Source: Talpa occidentalis (Eukaryota > Chordata > Mammalia > Eulipotyphla > Talpidae). From it: 64,000 bases of DNA. The stretch is from assembly GCF_014898055.3 (NCBI RefSeq), contig NW_023601433.1:46123876-46187875 (forward strand), read 5' to 3'. Positions 12,310 through 24,009 of the stretch are shown here, in pieces (the first letter of the stretch is position 1; each line of letters opens with the position of its first letter). The notes below the pieces were generated by a model that saw only the letters and a program-made list of their open reading frames with translations, ran no database searches and was not told the DNA's origin. Both the position numbers and the translations under genes were made by a program.

Positions 12310-13679
12310 CTCCTGTTATTATTTTCTGATAAGAACTCATAAGATCTATCCTCAGTAACATTTTAAGCTCATAATACAGCATTGTTCAGTAAAGGCACTT
12401 TGACTATGCTGTATAGATCTCTAGGACTTACACATCTTGTATAAATGAAACTGTACTCTTTGACTTATTCCTCCCAAATTTCCTTTCCTCCTAGGCCCTG
12501 GCAACCACTATACCACACTATTTCCATGAATTTGAACATTTTAGATTCATCTTGTAAGTGTAATCAAATGCATATGTATTTCTTTGGCTTATTTTGTTAA
12601 GCTTTATGTATGTTGTTGGAAATAACTGAATTACATTCTTTTATAAGGCTGAATAACATTTCATTGTGTGTAACCACCACATTTTCTTTATCCACTCATC
12701 CATCAATAGATACCTATGTTGATACCACATCTTGGCTGTTTTGAAGAATTCATCAATGAATGTGGAAGTGCATGTATAACTTCAAGATCCTGGTTTCAGT
12801 TAATTTGGATATATAACCAGAAGTGCTATTATTGCTCAATCACATGATCATCCTTGTTTTTTTAAGTTTTTGAGGAATTAAATACTAAATACATAGGGAC
12901 TCCCCGGTGGCGCCCGGGTTGAGCGCAGCACTGTGAAGCTGTCTGCAGCCTCTGCAGTGCCGGTTCAATTCCTGACCGGCCGGGGAGAAACCTACATGGC
13001 TTGGCAGACCTTTCCTGCCTCGCCCACTGCTCCTCTCAGCTGTGTCTTCGGTCCATCTGCCTGTTCTGTTCCCCACTCTGTCTCTGGTGAATTCCCTCAC
13101 CTCCCCCACATCTGGCCTATACCCCAGTTCTTGTATAAATAAATGAATCTTTTTAAAAAATACTAAATACATGAATAAATGGACATTTTTAACAATATCC
13201 ATTCTACTATATGTGCGCTTCCATTTATTTATGTATGATTTCATTTATCAGTATTTTACAATTTTCTGAGTATAAGTTTTGCATTTCCTTCATTAACTTT
13301 ATTTCTAAGGTTTTTTTTCTTTTTTCCTTTTATTATTAATGGGATTGTTTCCTTAAATTCCTCTTCAGATAATCTATTGTTACTGTATAGAAATTCAATT
13401 TATTTGTGTACATTGATTTTGTATTCTGTAATTTTGCTTAATTTTGTTCTAACAGATATTTTGTGAAACCTTCAAGATTTTACACATATAAACTAATGTC
13501 ATTTGCAAAAATTATACAATTTTGCTTCTTACTATATTATCTGGATCCTTTTCTTTTTTTTTTTTTCCTAGTTAATCTTTCTGGCTAGAATTTCCAGAAT
13601 TATGCTGCTTAAAAGTGGTGAGTGTCATCCTTACCTTGTACTAGATCTTAGAGTAAAAGCTTCCAGTTTTTCACCACTC
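12310..13679 (-). mobile_element. Old L1 (L1MA/L1MB-like), minus strand, with nested SINE
   Basis: 12310-12890 matches the reverse complement of an L1M 3' end: 'ctgtatagatctctaggactta', 'ctggcaaccact', 'tttatccactcatccatcaatagata', 'ggatatataaccagaagtgc'. 13200-13679 matches the reverse complement of the ORF2 reverse-transcriptase region ('gggattgtttccttaaatt', 'gtacattgattttgtattctg', 'aaaagtggtgagtgtcatcctt'). The part between is deleted, and a SINE at 12895-13157 sits at that place. No open frame survives. Confidence 0.8.
12895..13157 (+). mobile_element. tRNA-derived SINE inserted in old L1
   Basis: Starts gggactccccggtggcgccc and ends cttgtataaataaatgaatc plus A-run. The 15-bp word aaatactaaatacat precedes it (12880-12894) and follows it (13158-13172): a perfect target-site duplication, so this is a relatively recent insertion. 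A 69-codon frame inside is a by-product. Confidence 0.93.
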
Positions 13680-14320
13680 GAAGCAAAATGAAATAGAAAA
13701 CAAAAGACAGTCCAAAAGATTAGGGAAATCAAAAGCTTGTTCTTTGAAAAATATACAAAAAAGTCAACATTCTATTAGACTCACTAAGAAAAAATTGCAG
13801 AAGACTCAAACAAGATCATAATGAAATAGGAGAAGTTACAACAGATACTACAGAAATTGAGAGGTTAAAAAGAGATTAATATGAACATTTATATGCAAAC
13901 AAGTTCAAAAACCTAGATGAGATGGACAGATTTTTAGACTGAATAGGGAATAAATCAAAAACATGAACCAATAACAAGTAAGAAAACTGGAAAAGTAATC
14001 AAAGCTCCCCCCTCCCAAAAAAAAGAAGTACAGAACCAGATGCTTTCACAAGCAAGTGTCATTGAACTATCAAAGAAGTAATACCTACCCTGTTCAAAAT
14101 TCTTCAGAAAAATTGAGAAAGAAGGTATACTTCTAAATAAATTTTATGAGGCCAACTATACACTAATACCAGAACAAAACAAAGATACAACAAAAAAGAA
14201 AAAAAGTATAGGCCAATCTCCCTAGTAGATTGCCACATGCAAAAGAGTGAAACTAGATCACTCTCACACCATACACAAAAATCAACTTGAAATGGATAAA
14301 AGACAAAAAGAGACTACTTG
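13680..14320 (+). mobile_element. Old L1 ORF2 fragments, plus strand
   Basis: Reads in the forward sense through the region between endonuclease and reverse transcriptase ('atcaaaagcttgttctttg', 'cacaagcaagtgtcattgaact', 'acactaataccagaac', 'ataggccaatctccct' at about 14210), then jumps to a C-terminal piece ('ttgccacatgcaaaagagtgaaac...atcaacttgaaatgg') with the middle of ORF2 missing. It abuts the minus-strand L1 piece at about 13679 head to head. Confidence 0.75.
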
Positions 14321-14699
14321 ACTCTTAACAAAATTGCAAGAGATATTTTATTGTTAAACTTCCTTTTAGTTAATTAACTAATATTATAAAGACATTGCAG
14401 TTCAATATTTTTTCAAAAGACTTATATATCAAGAATTCATTTTGATACTTAGAAAGTACAGAAACGGACCCCTAAAGGCCCTCGATAAGACATGTGGCTC
14501 TGGAAGCTGGAAGGAATGATTCTTAATCCTTCCTGCTGATGAGGAGGGAATGAACAAGGTCCAATACAAATTTTGCCTTGCCTGAAATGGTGGCCCCTCA
14601 CCCAGAGTCCCATTCCCTCCTTTCACTTAGTTACACCATAGTTTAAAAAAAAAAAAGAGGAGGCCTGGTAAGCAGGTCTAAAAAAAGCTCTTCAGATCC
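14321..14699. other. Unclassified intergenic stretch
   Basis: No gene seen. Contains a 65-codon minus frame without recognisable features and an A-run at 14644-14655. Confidence 0.4.
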
Positions 14700-15726
14700 T
14701 GTGTTCATTCTGAAACAGTGCAAAAGACACTGAAAACAGAGCTCAAACAGCGCTCAAACAGTTCCATGGATAGTGACCAGGGTGGGGACAGGACACTGTC
14801 AATGGGTTCTCACCCATGTGCATAATTGCAAGACCACACAAGCTCAGAGTCCAACAACAACAGGGTTTATTTAACAAACAGGAGATTAGGGAAAAGTAAA
14901 GAGCTTCTAAGTCCACAAGGGGCCAGCCATCGCACCCTAGATAATGTCCACAGTGCCCAGAAGTATAAAACAAAGGCTGCTCATGGAAGACAAGGTGACA
15001 CTACCACAACCCACAGCAGCAGTCTGAAGGCTGGACTGGATGCTGGATCAGGAGGGGCCCAGAGAAACAGAGGTTGTGTTCAGCTCTTTGAGAAGCTGGG
15101 CAGAGCCCGATGCTGCTCCTTGCAGGCAATGTCATAGGTAGGGTTGGAGGCAGATGCAGCGGCTGAGTCTCTATGAAGGTCCCTGGAGGTCTGGAAGTTC
15201 ACTGAATCCCATCGAGGTATGTGATTCTTCTGTCTCTTTAGAGGTCGCCTGCCGAATCCTTCTCTCTTTAGAGGCTGGAAACAAACTGCTTCTTCTTTAA
15301 AGGTCAGGAGTAGAATTCTTCTTTGTTCTGGGAGTGGGATATTTCTTTGAAGACCAGCTGCTGCCTCCTTCAAAGGTAGTCCAATGAATCCTTCTCTCTT
15401 TTGAGGCCAGGAGCAGAATGAATCAAGCTGGCTCTTGCTCTGCCTTCTATCCCCTTCAGAGGACTCCACCCTACAACTTGGTTGGATGGTTTTCAACCCT
15501 AAGCATCTGATTGGACAATTACTAATCAGCTCATTTTCCATTTTTATATTCAAATAATTACATAATTAAGTGTGTATGCATCTCACTGGTCCATTTTAGA
15601 ATCCTAGAGCCACACAGAAAAGGAGAAATGCCGAGTCCACTCACACTTAGGTTCTAGGGCCTGTTGGCTTCAGGCAGCTTCACTGGAGTCTAACAAAGCC
15701 ACCTTGCCCTGTGGTCCCTGGGGTCA
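14700..15726 (-). mobile_element. Candidate solo LTR of an endogenous retrovirus
   Basis: On the minus strand the segment would begin TG (15726) and end CA (14700). It carries a TATA-like ttttatactt at about 14962-14971 and an AATAAA signal at about 14866-14871, roughly 95 bases further on, then a C/T-rich end 'tttcagaatgaacaca'. This order (U3, TATA, polyadenylation signal, short U5) is what an LTR shows. I could not find a matching target-site duplication, so the boundaries are estimates. Minus-strand open frames here (157 codons at 15080-15553, 76 at 14743-14973) come from the internal repeat, with no retroviral protein motif. Confidence 0.45.
15215..15430 (-). repeat. Degenerate minisatellite inside candidate LTR
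   Basis: The word cttctctctttagaggc and variants recur about six times at spacings of roughly 29-36 bp. On the minus strand this gives the echoing peptide pieces PLKREGF, PQKREGF and PLKRQ. The repeat explains the unusually long minus open frame at 15080-15553. Confidence 0.7.
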
Positions 15727-18360
15727 TGGGGATCCATTTACATTTGCATGAGGTACTCAGTTTGGCACTAAGTAATATAAATATTTTTAAAATCTACTAT
15801 GACCTTGGGGGCAGGGAACACCTAAGTCCCTAGGGCCTTTATCTGGTTAAAAAAAAAGACTACATATGGAAAAGTATTTAATAAATATCTGTTGCCCAAC
15901 TACTCCAAAATTTGCTTACCTGACTTTGCAGGAAATGTAAATCATACGTCAACAGGCTGGACTTGACCACCTACTAAGGTGAACAGCTTCACATTAACAG
16001 AAGCCTAAGTCTTAAATGCTGTCTTGGTATAAATCAGAAGTGGATACAGAGATTACAAAACCTTGGTCTATCAAATCAATCTGGTGCTGACATATGTCAA
16101 GAGGTTAAAAAAAATTAAAAATTTTGATGTCCTAGTACTTTAGTTAATCTAAATATACTAGCTTAACCTGTAGCTCTGTAGAAATTTGACAGATTTGCCC
16201 TATTACCATATTTAACCAGCAGTCAGTGAATTTTCTAATTGTTAAAAACAGAGTATGCTTAGAATAAATGGTATAGCATACATTGTGAATACTATTAAAT
16301 ATTATGTGAAACCGATCAAGGTGGAGTTAGACACAAAGAAGGCCACTTCCTACAGACTTGCTATGTGCATGTGCATATGAGAGATATGGTGGGGGTGGGA
16401 TGCACCACTTCATGTAGGACAGAGAGCAGTTAGGGGAGGGCCAGGAGGGCCAGGAGAAGCATGAAGGGCCAGGAGCACTGCCCATCTTCCAGAGAGGAGA
16501 GAGGAGACCAGTCAGAATGCAGTTAACCATTAGGGTGCTTTCATCCCTGGACCAGGAGAATATGGACTGGAAGGAAGGCAGACATGAAGAGAAGGTCACA
16601 AGTGTGCTCCTCCTGATCTGGAAGGGGAAAAAGAAACACCCTCGGGAAAGTGAGAAAAAAAAAAAAAAAAAAAGCAAAATCCTGCCTTGGCTTCATCCAG
16701 TAAAAGAATCCTAAAAAGCAACTCACTACATGAGATCAATGCTGAGATTTCTGTGATGGGGTTAATTGCCATGCTAGTTAGCTAAGTAGATCTCCAGAGA
16801 CATTTACTCTTAGTGAACCTGCCTCCTGGAAATCACCTGGAGTTTATAAGGCTACTTTCTTTATAAAGGAGAAGAAAATACATAATTTGTCAAATCCATA
16901 ATGTTTATTTTTAATGGATAGCCTAAAATTAATGCTTGTTTTGTGAGCAGGACTGATAATAAGAAATGAGAAATTATATAAATGATTAGAAGCTGGCATA
17001 TGTTAATAATCTATTCTTTAGTATAGACCTTTTGTAATAATTTGACATAATTTGACATTTGTACATTCTAAATGTTTCTAAAGTTAAAAAGTACACTATG
17101 AAAACTAAAAAAATACTAAAATAAATAAAGATTAATAATGATTCTGATGTTAAGATAAGATAGTAATTGCATAGGGTGTTTAATAAATAGATGGATGGTA
17201 AATGTGCATATCTTTTACTATGTGCATATCTAGTGAAAATATCCTAACAATATAAATGTTATGTATGAATTTTTCCAGTTTACTTTTAAGCAAAGATTTA
17301 ATTTCATCCCTTAGTTATGTGAATACTTTATAAGTATGATGTCAACAGACAAGTCAATATATGTGCAGTTTAACTATTTGCATATAATCTCTATATTCCT
17401 TGAGAAAATCTGGGTTTACACAGCAGACTCCAAAGTGACTGACAAGGAAAATTTGCTAGGATGATATTAGGGATGCTGAAATCAATTGCAAATGCTTTTC
17501 TCTCCTGGCAGATGTGAACTAGCTGAGGTGTGAAGTCATTGTCATACTTCGGTACATAAGAGGGGTGCTTGGATGGAGAGTCTCTAAAAAATTAAGGAAA
17601 GAATTAAACTGTGGGAGAGCCTTTAGCGCAGCTAGAAATAGCAGTTTCTCATGACTGAGTTGAGCCAACAACCAAAATAAAATAATATTCTGAAAAGCAA
17701 TCCTGCCTCAAGCGTGCCATTGTACTGTTTCTCTGATATCCCTGTGCTGAAGTTACAAGCCAGGACAGAAATCCAGTATTGTGAATACTGCCCTTCAAGA
17801 TTGACATGCAGTCAAATTTAAAACCAGATGTCTACTTGGAAAGGAACTTAATAGACAGACCAAAACACATCACATGAGAATATTATTTATTTGATCATGG
17901 ATAACTGAAATCCCTACTGCTTTAGTCTGAAAACCATATTGAATAATCAGGAGTGATGCTATGAATGTACCCTACAGTAATTAAGAAAAGTTTGGTGTGC
18001 TAATATAAGATGGACAAATAGGTTGCAAACATCTTGAAGGCATGTAGAAATTGGTATTTACAAGTTACTAAACAAAAAGTTTTGCTTATTACTGCTTTAC
18101 AGATTTTTAAAGGGACATTATTTCTTTTATAAATCACAAAATGGGTGCATGTATTCCATAAAGGAGGTATTCCCTTATTTTCTACGAGATGAGCATCTTT
18201 CTTCAACCAAGAGCCCTTATAGAACCTCTCAGTTCTTGTAGAACAACTTACTTCTTGATAACTCTTTTTAGAATTAACCAATCAAGAGAGAAAAAGAATG
18301 AGGAATCTACTCACTGAAGCAAAAGAATCACAACAACATTGTCTCTGACATTAAAAGTGG
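15727..18360. other. Unclassified intergenic stretch
   Basis: No gene seen. 16330-16650 is more GC-rich, holds three copies of agggccagga between 16434 and 16475, and ends in an A-run (16653-16673), so it may be a retroposed piece, but I found no flanking duplication. The 116-codon minus frame at 16327-16677 starts from the poly-T side of this A-run and has no domain. Confidence 0.4.
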
Positions 18361-18363
18361 TGA

Positions 18364-18620
18364 GGGCCTCCCCGGTGGTATAGTGGGTTGAGAGCCGTGC
18401 TGTGAAGCTGTCGAAACCTCTGTAGCACTGGTTCGATTCCCCAACAGCCAAGGATATTCCCACATGGCACGGCAGACCTCTCCTGTCTAGCCTACTGCTC
18501 CCCTCAGCAGTGTCTTCCATCCGCCTGCCTGTGCTCTGTCTCTGGTGAATCTTCTCACCTTCCCAAGCTTCTGACCTGTACCCCAGTTCTTGTATAAATA
18601 AATAAATAATTCTTCAAAAA
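18364..18620 (+). mobile_element. tRNA-derived SINE
   Basis: Starts gggcctccccggtggtatag, B box ggttcgattcc at 18430-18440, ends cttgtataaataaataaata and an A-run. Flanks are similar (aaaagtggtga before, aaaagttgtgga after), a diverged target-site duplication. Confidence 0.92.
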
Positions 18621-18624
18621 AAAG

Positions 18625-20560
18625 TTGTGGACACAGAAATTATGACACACATGATATTTTTTTAAAAAAATCACAAATAAGAAGGACTTTTGCTCTTACA
18701 TACATGGCAAGACTGAGCAATATTCTTATGGTATTAAGGTTAAATTATAATTTAGTGAATAGTATTTTTAGCTATAGAATGTGTGATGATAGAGACAATA
18801 TTGCCTTTTCATTAAAATCTGCTGTCTCATTTATAACAGTAAAATATTTGTTCTCATTTTACTGGAATACCAATACCATTTTCCTGGAACTTTCCTCAGC
18901 ATTTTCCCTGGACTGTGGGCCAAACTGAATAATGCGCAGTGTCTTTCCTCTAAGTAGGCAAAACATGGTAACAATTTCCCTACTAAATTCTGTTGATTCT
19001 CTATGCTGTAGTGTATTTTTAGGCATCTGGCCATTCCACTAGGCACTGGGAAATATGGACTCTTCACCTAGGTTATATTCATGGTCACAGACTTGATTGA
19101 GACCTGGTAATCTTATTCTCTAGAATGTAAGTTTCATTATTTCAGATATAGAGTAACTGAAGTGAAATACAAATTGATAATAACTGGAAAAATGAGATTT
19201 GTGAAAAAATTAAAATATTTCAATAATGACAATACCCTGATCACAATCAGAAACATTAAAATATGTTTCCAGATATACAAAATATTGTTGGGGGGCAAAA
19301 GCTGAAAACATTGTAGGACATTTTTTTAAACCCTTAATACCTTAAAGTTACTGAATTTTGACCAGAAGTTTGGGTATAAGAAAAAAAAAACTTAAAAAGT
19401 TATATAATTTATTTCAAATTGTTTTCATAGAACATGAATTTAATTATTGTAAGTTTGAAGCTTATTTAATCTAAAATAGAATGTTTACTGGTCACAATAT
19501 ATTTTTGTCATAGGTTTTATTTCTTAATTTAATTTAAAGGTTAGAACTGGTTAGAATGACTGATCCAAGTGAGGGAAGATTTGGTGCAGTACAGGGCAAG
19601 TAAACAAATGTGTTCCTGTTGTCCAGAACACCTGCAAATATGCCATTCCTAGTTCTCAGATGCTGCTTTTTCCTCTTTCTGAATTCCAAATTCCTTTGAC
19701 CTGGTTAAGCAAATACTCAGTGGAAGGATAGCTTATATTTCATGATGAAATACAAGGGAAAATAATACACACCTTGTCTTTCTATGACTAGTGCAAATAT
19801 CTAATCATTCACTCCATTTCATGACCCACGCTGGGTTTAAACAGCTAGAGTCTGTCTGCCGGGTAAAAATACTTAATGTCTCTTTTGAGAAGAAATTAAC
19901 TTCTAAAACAGACTGAGGTGAAATGCAGTTCTGTCTTCTGTTCTCAATGCACCCATTTTTCTTTTAATCTTGTTCTTCCATTAAAGCAGAATGATAACTT
20001 GGATCTGTGCCTTGAGCAAACTTCTCTTACAAGGTGCAAATTCTGGATGCTGTATTAGAAAGAGGTTGTAGAAACTCTAAAATCAGTTAAGTCCACTACT
20101 CAAGAGCAAAAAGGGAGTAGAGTGTGTTTTACTTCCTAAGCCATATATTGATCTGTATCTCTTTTTCTTATCTTGCACAACCTTGCTGGATGAGTACTAG
20201 TGCAAAGTTATTGTGGTCAAGACAGCTCAATGGTAGCAAATCATAACATAGTTAGGTGTATGACTCAGATCCACAGCCACTGTGAATATGGCTTTGTACC
20301 CTGGGATAACATGAAGGAATGTGCTGAGGGGTAAAGTGGTTCTGCTGTAGGTTTCAGCTAATTGACTAAAAAAAAAAAAAAAAAAAAAAACCTTCATTTG
20401 CCAAGATGTTTAATCATTTCTAAAATGATAATTGGGTTCTACAATTTTTACTGAATAGGAATATAAAAAGAAGCCTGATTTATGAGTAAGAATTAGAACC
20501 AGCAGCTATATATGCTGATGATGAAGGTGATGATGAAGAAGATAGATGATAGACAGAGAT
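18625..20560. other. Unclassified intergenic stretch
   Basis: No gene or named repeat. A pure A-run of about 23 lies at 20368-20390; the upstream sequence is not recognised, so I cannot say whether it is a retroposon tail. Short frames at 18704-18928 and 18831-19067 overlap on opposite strands and have no domain. Confidence 0.4.
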
Positions 20561-20564
20561 AGAT

Positions 20565-20952
20565 AAAATGAAATTTTTTTTATAAGAATTTGGTTCACAT
20601 AATTAAGGAGACTAGTAAGTCCCAAGATCCATAGGGTGAGTCAACAAGTTCGAGAGCCCATGGTATAGTTCTAGTCTAAAGTCCAGCAGACAAAAGAGTC
20701 CAGGAAAAGCCAAGGTACATCTGCATGCTAAAAAGGAGGAATTCTCTCTTACACAGCACATGGTCAACTTTTTGGTTCTAAACAGACTTCCAAGTGAGTC
20801 AATGAGGGCCATACAAATTAGGGAGGGCAATCTGTTTTACTCAGTCTATTGATTTAGATGTCAATGTCACTCAAAAAAATTCAGAATAATATCTGAACAA
20901 ATATATGGACACCCCATTACCCAGTGAGATGCAGACATAAAATTAACCATCC
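20565..20952. mobile_element. Ancient LTR-type mammalian repeat (MaLR/ERVL-like), diverged
   Basis: The order of motifs 'agatagataaaatgaa...ttataagaatttggttcacataatta', 'aagtcccaagatcc', 'tagggagggcaatctgttttactcagtctattgatttagatg' and the end 'cataaaattaaccatcct' matches a common ancient mammalian repeat that reads TGTATTAGTCAGGG to TTAACCATCACA. I recognise the pattern but am not sure of the family name, so orientation is left open. Confidence 0.6.
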
Positions 20953-21324
20953 TACTGCAGTGCTGGTTCACCTGATGTGCAGGACAATCCTCAACATGGC
21001 TGTCTGGACCTCAAGTTTACCTCCAATCTATTCTTGACTCCTACTCACAATAAATGTGTAGGACATTTAGATGCTTTTTCTTTTTTCTCTTTGATATCAA
21101 GTTTCTTAACTTGATGTCAATCAAATCACTTGAATTTCCCCATACTTAGTTTTAACATAAACTTATACATATATGACATCAACTTATTTCAGCTCTTTAG
21201 AAATCTCTTTTCCTGATAATCTCCACCATTTTAAGTCAAATGCTCTAAATACAAAACTAATTTCCATTACATATTAACAACAAACCTACAATATATTAAA
21301 TCAATGATTATTATCCTGGGATGT
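20953..21324. other. Unclassified intergenic stretch
   Basis: No gene or named repeat seen. Confidence 0.4.
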
Positions 21325-21660
21325 AACTGGTCAACCAAAAGAGAAAGTCAACTGACCTTTGACACAAAAATAAAGAAAATTCAATGAAGATAGGCTTTCA
21401 ATAACAGTACTTCAAACATTGTGAAAATGAGCATAGATCGCATACCATTCAAAGAAACTAACTCAAAATGAATCATAAAACTGAATGACAATGCTAAATA
21501 GTGAGAAGAAAACATAGGAGTAAAACCTCTATAACTTTGGATTTTGTAATGAGTGTATTGATATAAAACCAAAAATATGATTCATGAAAGAAAAATAGTG
21601 ATGCATTGTACTATATTAGAATGAAAAACTTTTACTCTGCAAAATGGAAAACTCTGGTGT
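21325..21660 (+). mobile_element. Old L1 ORF2 fragment (L1M type)
   Basis: Forward L1 motifs in order: 'tgacctttgacacaaa', 'actaactcaaaatgaatcata', 'gaagaaaacataggagtaaaacctc', 'accaaaaatatgattcatgaaagaaaaat', 'gaaaaacttttactctgcaaaa'. Heavily diverged with no open frame. The right limit is vague; the SINE at 21759 follows shortly after. Confidence 0.75.
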
Positions 21661-21758
21661 CTGCCAAGACCCAACCTGCATATAACAAATATAAAAATTG
21701 TTCATGAGTTTAGAAGATACTTGGACAGATTACAGACTAGCAAAAAATTATCTGTGTT

Positions 21759-22017
21759 GGGCCTCCCAGTGGCACAGCAAGTTGAGTGCAGCGGTGTGAA
21801 GCTGTCTGCAGCCTCTGCAGCATGGGTTCGATTCCCGGTTGGCCAGGGAGATACACACATGGCGCTGCAGACCTCTCCTGTCTAGACTGCTGCTCCCCTC
21901 AGCAGTGTATTTCAGTCAATCTACCTGTTCTGTTCCCTGCTCTATCTCTGGTGAATTCTCTCACTCGCATGTACCTCTGGCCTGTACCCCAGCTCTTGTA
22001 TAAATAAATAAAATCTT
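21759..22017 (+). mobile_element. tRNA-derived SINE
   Basis: Starts gggcctcccagtggcacagc, B box ggttcgattcc near 21824, ends cttgtataaataaataaaatc and A-run. Flanked by aaaaaattatctgtgtt (21742-21758) and aaaaaattatatgtgtt (22018-22034): a 17-bp target-site duplication with one mismatch. Confidence 0.93.
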
Positions 22018-22187
22018 AAAAAATTATATGTGTTACAGATGTATAAAACAACTTCACTGAAAGAGATAAGGGGAAAAGATGTTGACTTAAAGGAACTGCA
22101 CATAAGCACTGTGTTATAGTAGATGCAGTTGTTTCCTATAGGCATCTAAGATTATATATACGTATCAACACCAGAATTGTAAACCTG

Positions 22188-22250
22188 GACCCCAGTAGGA
22201 AACACAGATACACATACATGCATGCACACATGCACAAACACACACACTAG
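22188..22250. repeat. AC/ATGC-rich microsatellite
   Basis: Degenerate run of acac, catac and gcatgcac units. Confidence 0.75.
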
Positions 22251-22659
22251 AATGGAACACTTGAACATATGAATGGTGAATGGTAGAAACCATGTTACTC
22301 TCCAGAGGAGTAGGAGTTTTCAAGTAAACTAAGGAAGAAAGTTGTAATGTGTGTTTATATGAAGGTTAATGTACATGCATTTCCTTCACCTGCCATATCA
22401 GTATTCCTAGAAGCAGTAACACACAGAAGCATTGTGTTCACCAAACACCTATATCTTGGCTTCTAATATCATTTTCCTATAAAAGGAACCAGGGATATGT
22501 AGAGAACTTATTGGTTCTGGTTTGAGTCAGGAAATAGAAAAGGTGTGCCAGAGTACTTTGTAGTGCCAAAAAACAAAGAATGCTAAAAAATTGAGTCAAT
22601 ATGCAGAATTCCCAATGACCAAAGCTGGCATAATTTGAGCAATAAATAGCTCAAAAGAA

Positions 22660-23430
22660 GTATTTGATTATAACCAAAGCATAAATAAATATCCATGATA
22701 TAAACATATGATTAAATAAATAAGGGAAAAGAAACGTAACATCCCTGTAGAAGAATGCCAAATAATTTATGTAGATATTTTGTCCCTGAGAAGGTGAAGT
22801 ATAACACCTCCCTTGTGAAGTATGGGCTGCACATACTGACGGCCTACCTAGGCATATAGTATAAAAAGTAAGAAAAAAGGAATAACTCTGTACTACAAAC
22901 TTAGTGATGACAAACATTACCTAAGCCAGGTGATCAAAGTCAACACCTACAGTTATTTTCGTCATGTTGATAGCATAGCTCCATGATATGTGAAGAAAAT
23001 GGTACTCTGCTTCGGTAATTTTCCTCACAAATACTCATATCCCACTCTACACATTGAAAAATGATTGACAAACCTCACATGAGGGACATTGTACAAAATA
23101 CCTGACAAGTAGTTCTCAAAATTATTAAAATCACCAGAAATAAAGTCTAACAATCTAGAGGCGCCTGAGTAATGATGACTAAATGTAATGTGGTGTCCTG
23201 GATGAGATCCAGAAAAGGCACGTTAGGTGAACTCTGAAGAAATATGAATAAAATATGATCTTTACATAATAATAATCTATCAGTGTTGACTCTTTAATAT
23301 GAGCAGACATATCAAACTATTCTAGTGCAAAATTACTAACAGAGGAAATTGCAGTACATGGGAGCATTCTGTATTATTCTCACAAAGATTATGCAAATCT
23401 AAAAAAAACTTCTAAAAACTTATTTTAAAA
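22660..23430 (+). mobile_element. Ancient L1M-type 3' region repeat
   Basis: Collinear with a well-known mammalian repeat: 'gaagtataacacctccctt', 'gtatgggctgcacatactgac', 'aaacattacctaagccaggtgatcaaagtcaac', 'gttgatagcatag', 'gagggacattgtacaaaatacctgac', 'gactaaatgtaatgtggtgtcctggat', 'gaataaaatatgat'. I believe it is the long 3'UTR of an old L1M subfamily, but the exact name is uncertain. Confidence 0.65.
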
Positions 23431-23740
23431 AATGAATGGATCATCTAGTTACATGCTTCTTTTAAATTTTAATTGATGTTTTCTCAATTTTTATAAGATC
23501 TTTAAAGAAAATTTCAAATGAAAATCTGAAAATACTAATATCTCAAGGGTAACCTTGCTTCCTAGAAAATGGAGAACAGATTGTTTTATGGTTTGGCTGG
23601 CAATTTATTTCCCATGCTCAAATGCTTTTTAGCATTGTGTTTCACAAATTTAAATGTCAAAATAACATAAGATATCAGAAACCTGAATAAATTTTGAATT
23701 TGCTTGCCATCAAGCAAAACCTATCTAAAATACACAAATT

Positions 23741-24005
23741 GGGCCTCCCTGGTGGCCCAATTAAGCACAGCATGATGATGCTATCAGCAAACTCTGCAGC
23801 ACGAGTTCAATTTCCTGCTGGCCAGGGAGCAACCCTCATGGCACAGCAGACCTCTCCTGTCTCACCTCCTGCTCCTCTCAGCAGTGTATTTTAGTAGATC
23901 TGCCTGTTCTGCTCCCTTCTCTGTCTCTGGTGAATACTCTCACCTACCACCTCTGGCCTGTACCTCAGTTCTTGTATGCATGAATAAATAAAACTTTAAA
24001 AAAAA
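23741..24005 (+). mobile_element. tRNA-derived SINE, diverged (GC-tail subfamily)
   Basis: Starts gggcctccctggtggcccaa; ends cttgtatgcatgaataaata plus A-run. Compared with other copies it carries tatgcat rather than tataaat in the tail and gtattttagtagatc in the body, features shared with the copies at 25768 and 62074. No convincing target-site duplication, consistent with greater age. Confidence 0.88.
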
Positions 24006-24009
24006 TAAA

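Noticed and set aside
15080..15553. 157-codon minus open frame as a gene
   Set aside because: It is produced by the degenerate minisatellite within the candidate LTR; peptide repeats follow the DNA repeat.
16327..16677. Processed gene copy with poly-A
   Set aside because: There is a GC-richer stretch with a terminal A-run, but no flanking duplication and no recognisable coding sequence in either strand.
18430..18440. Functional tRNA gene (B box ggttcgattcc)
   Set aside because: The B box belongs to the SINE head; no cloverleaf-compatible acceptor stem is seen, and the element has a SINE body and A-tail.
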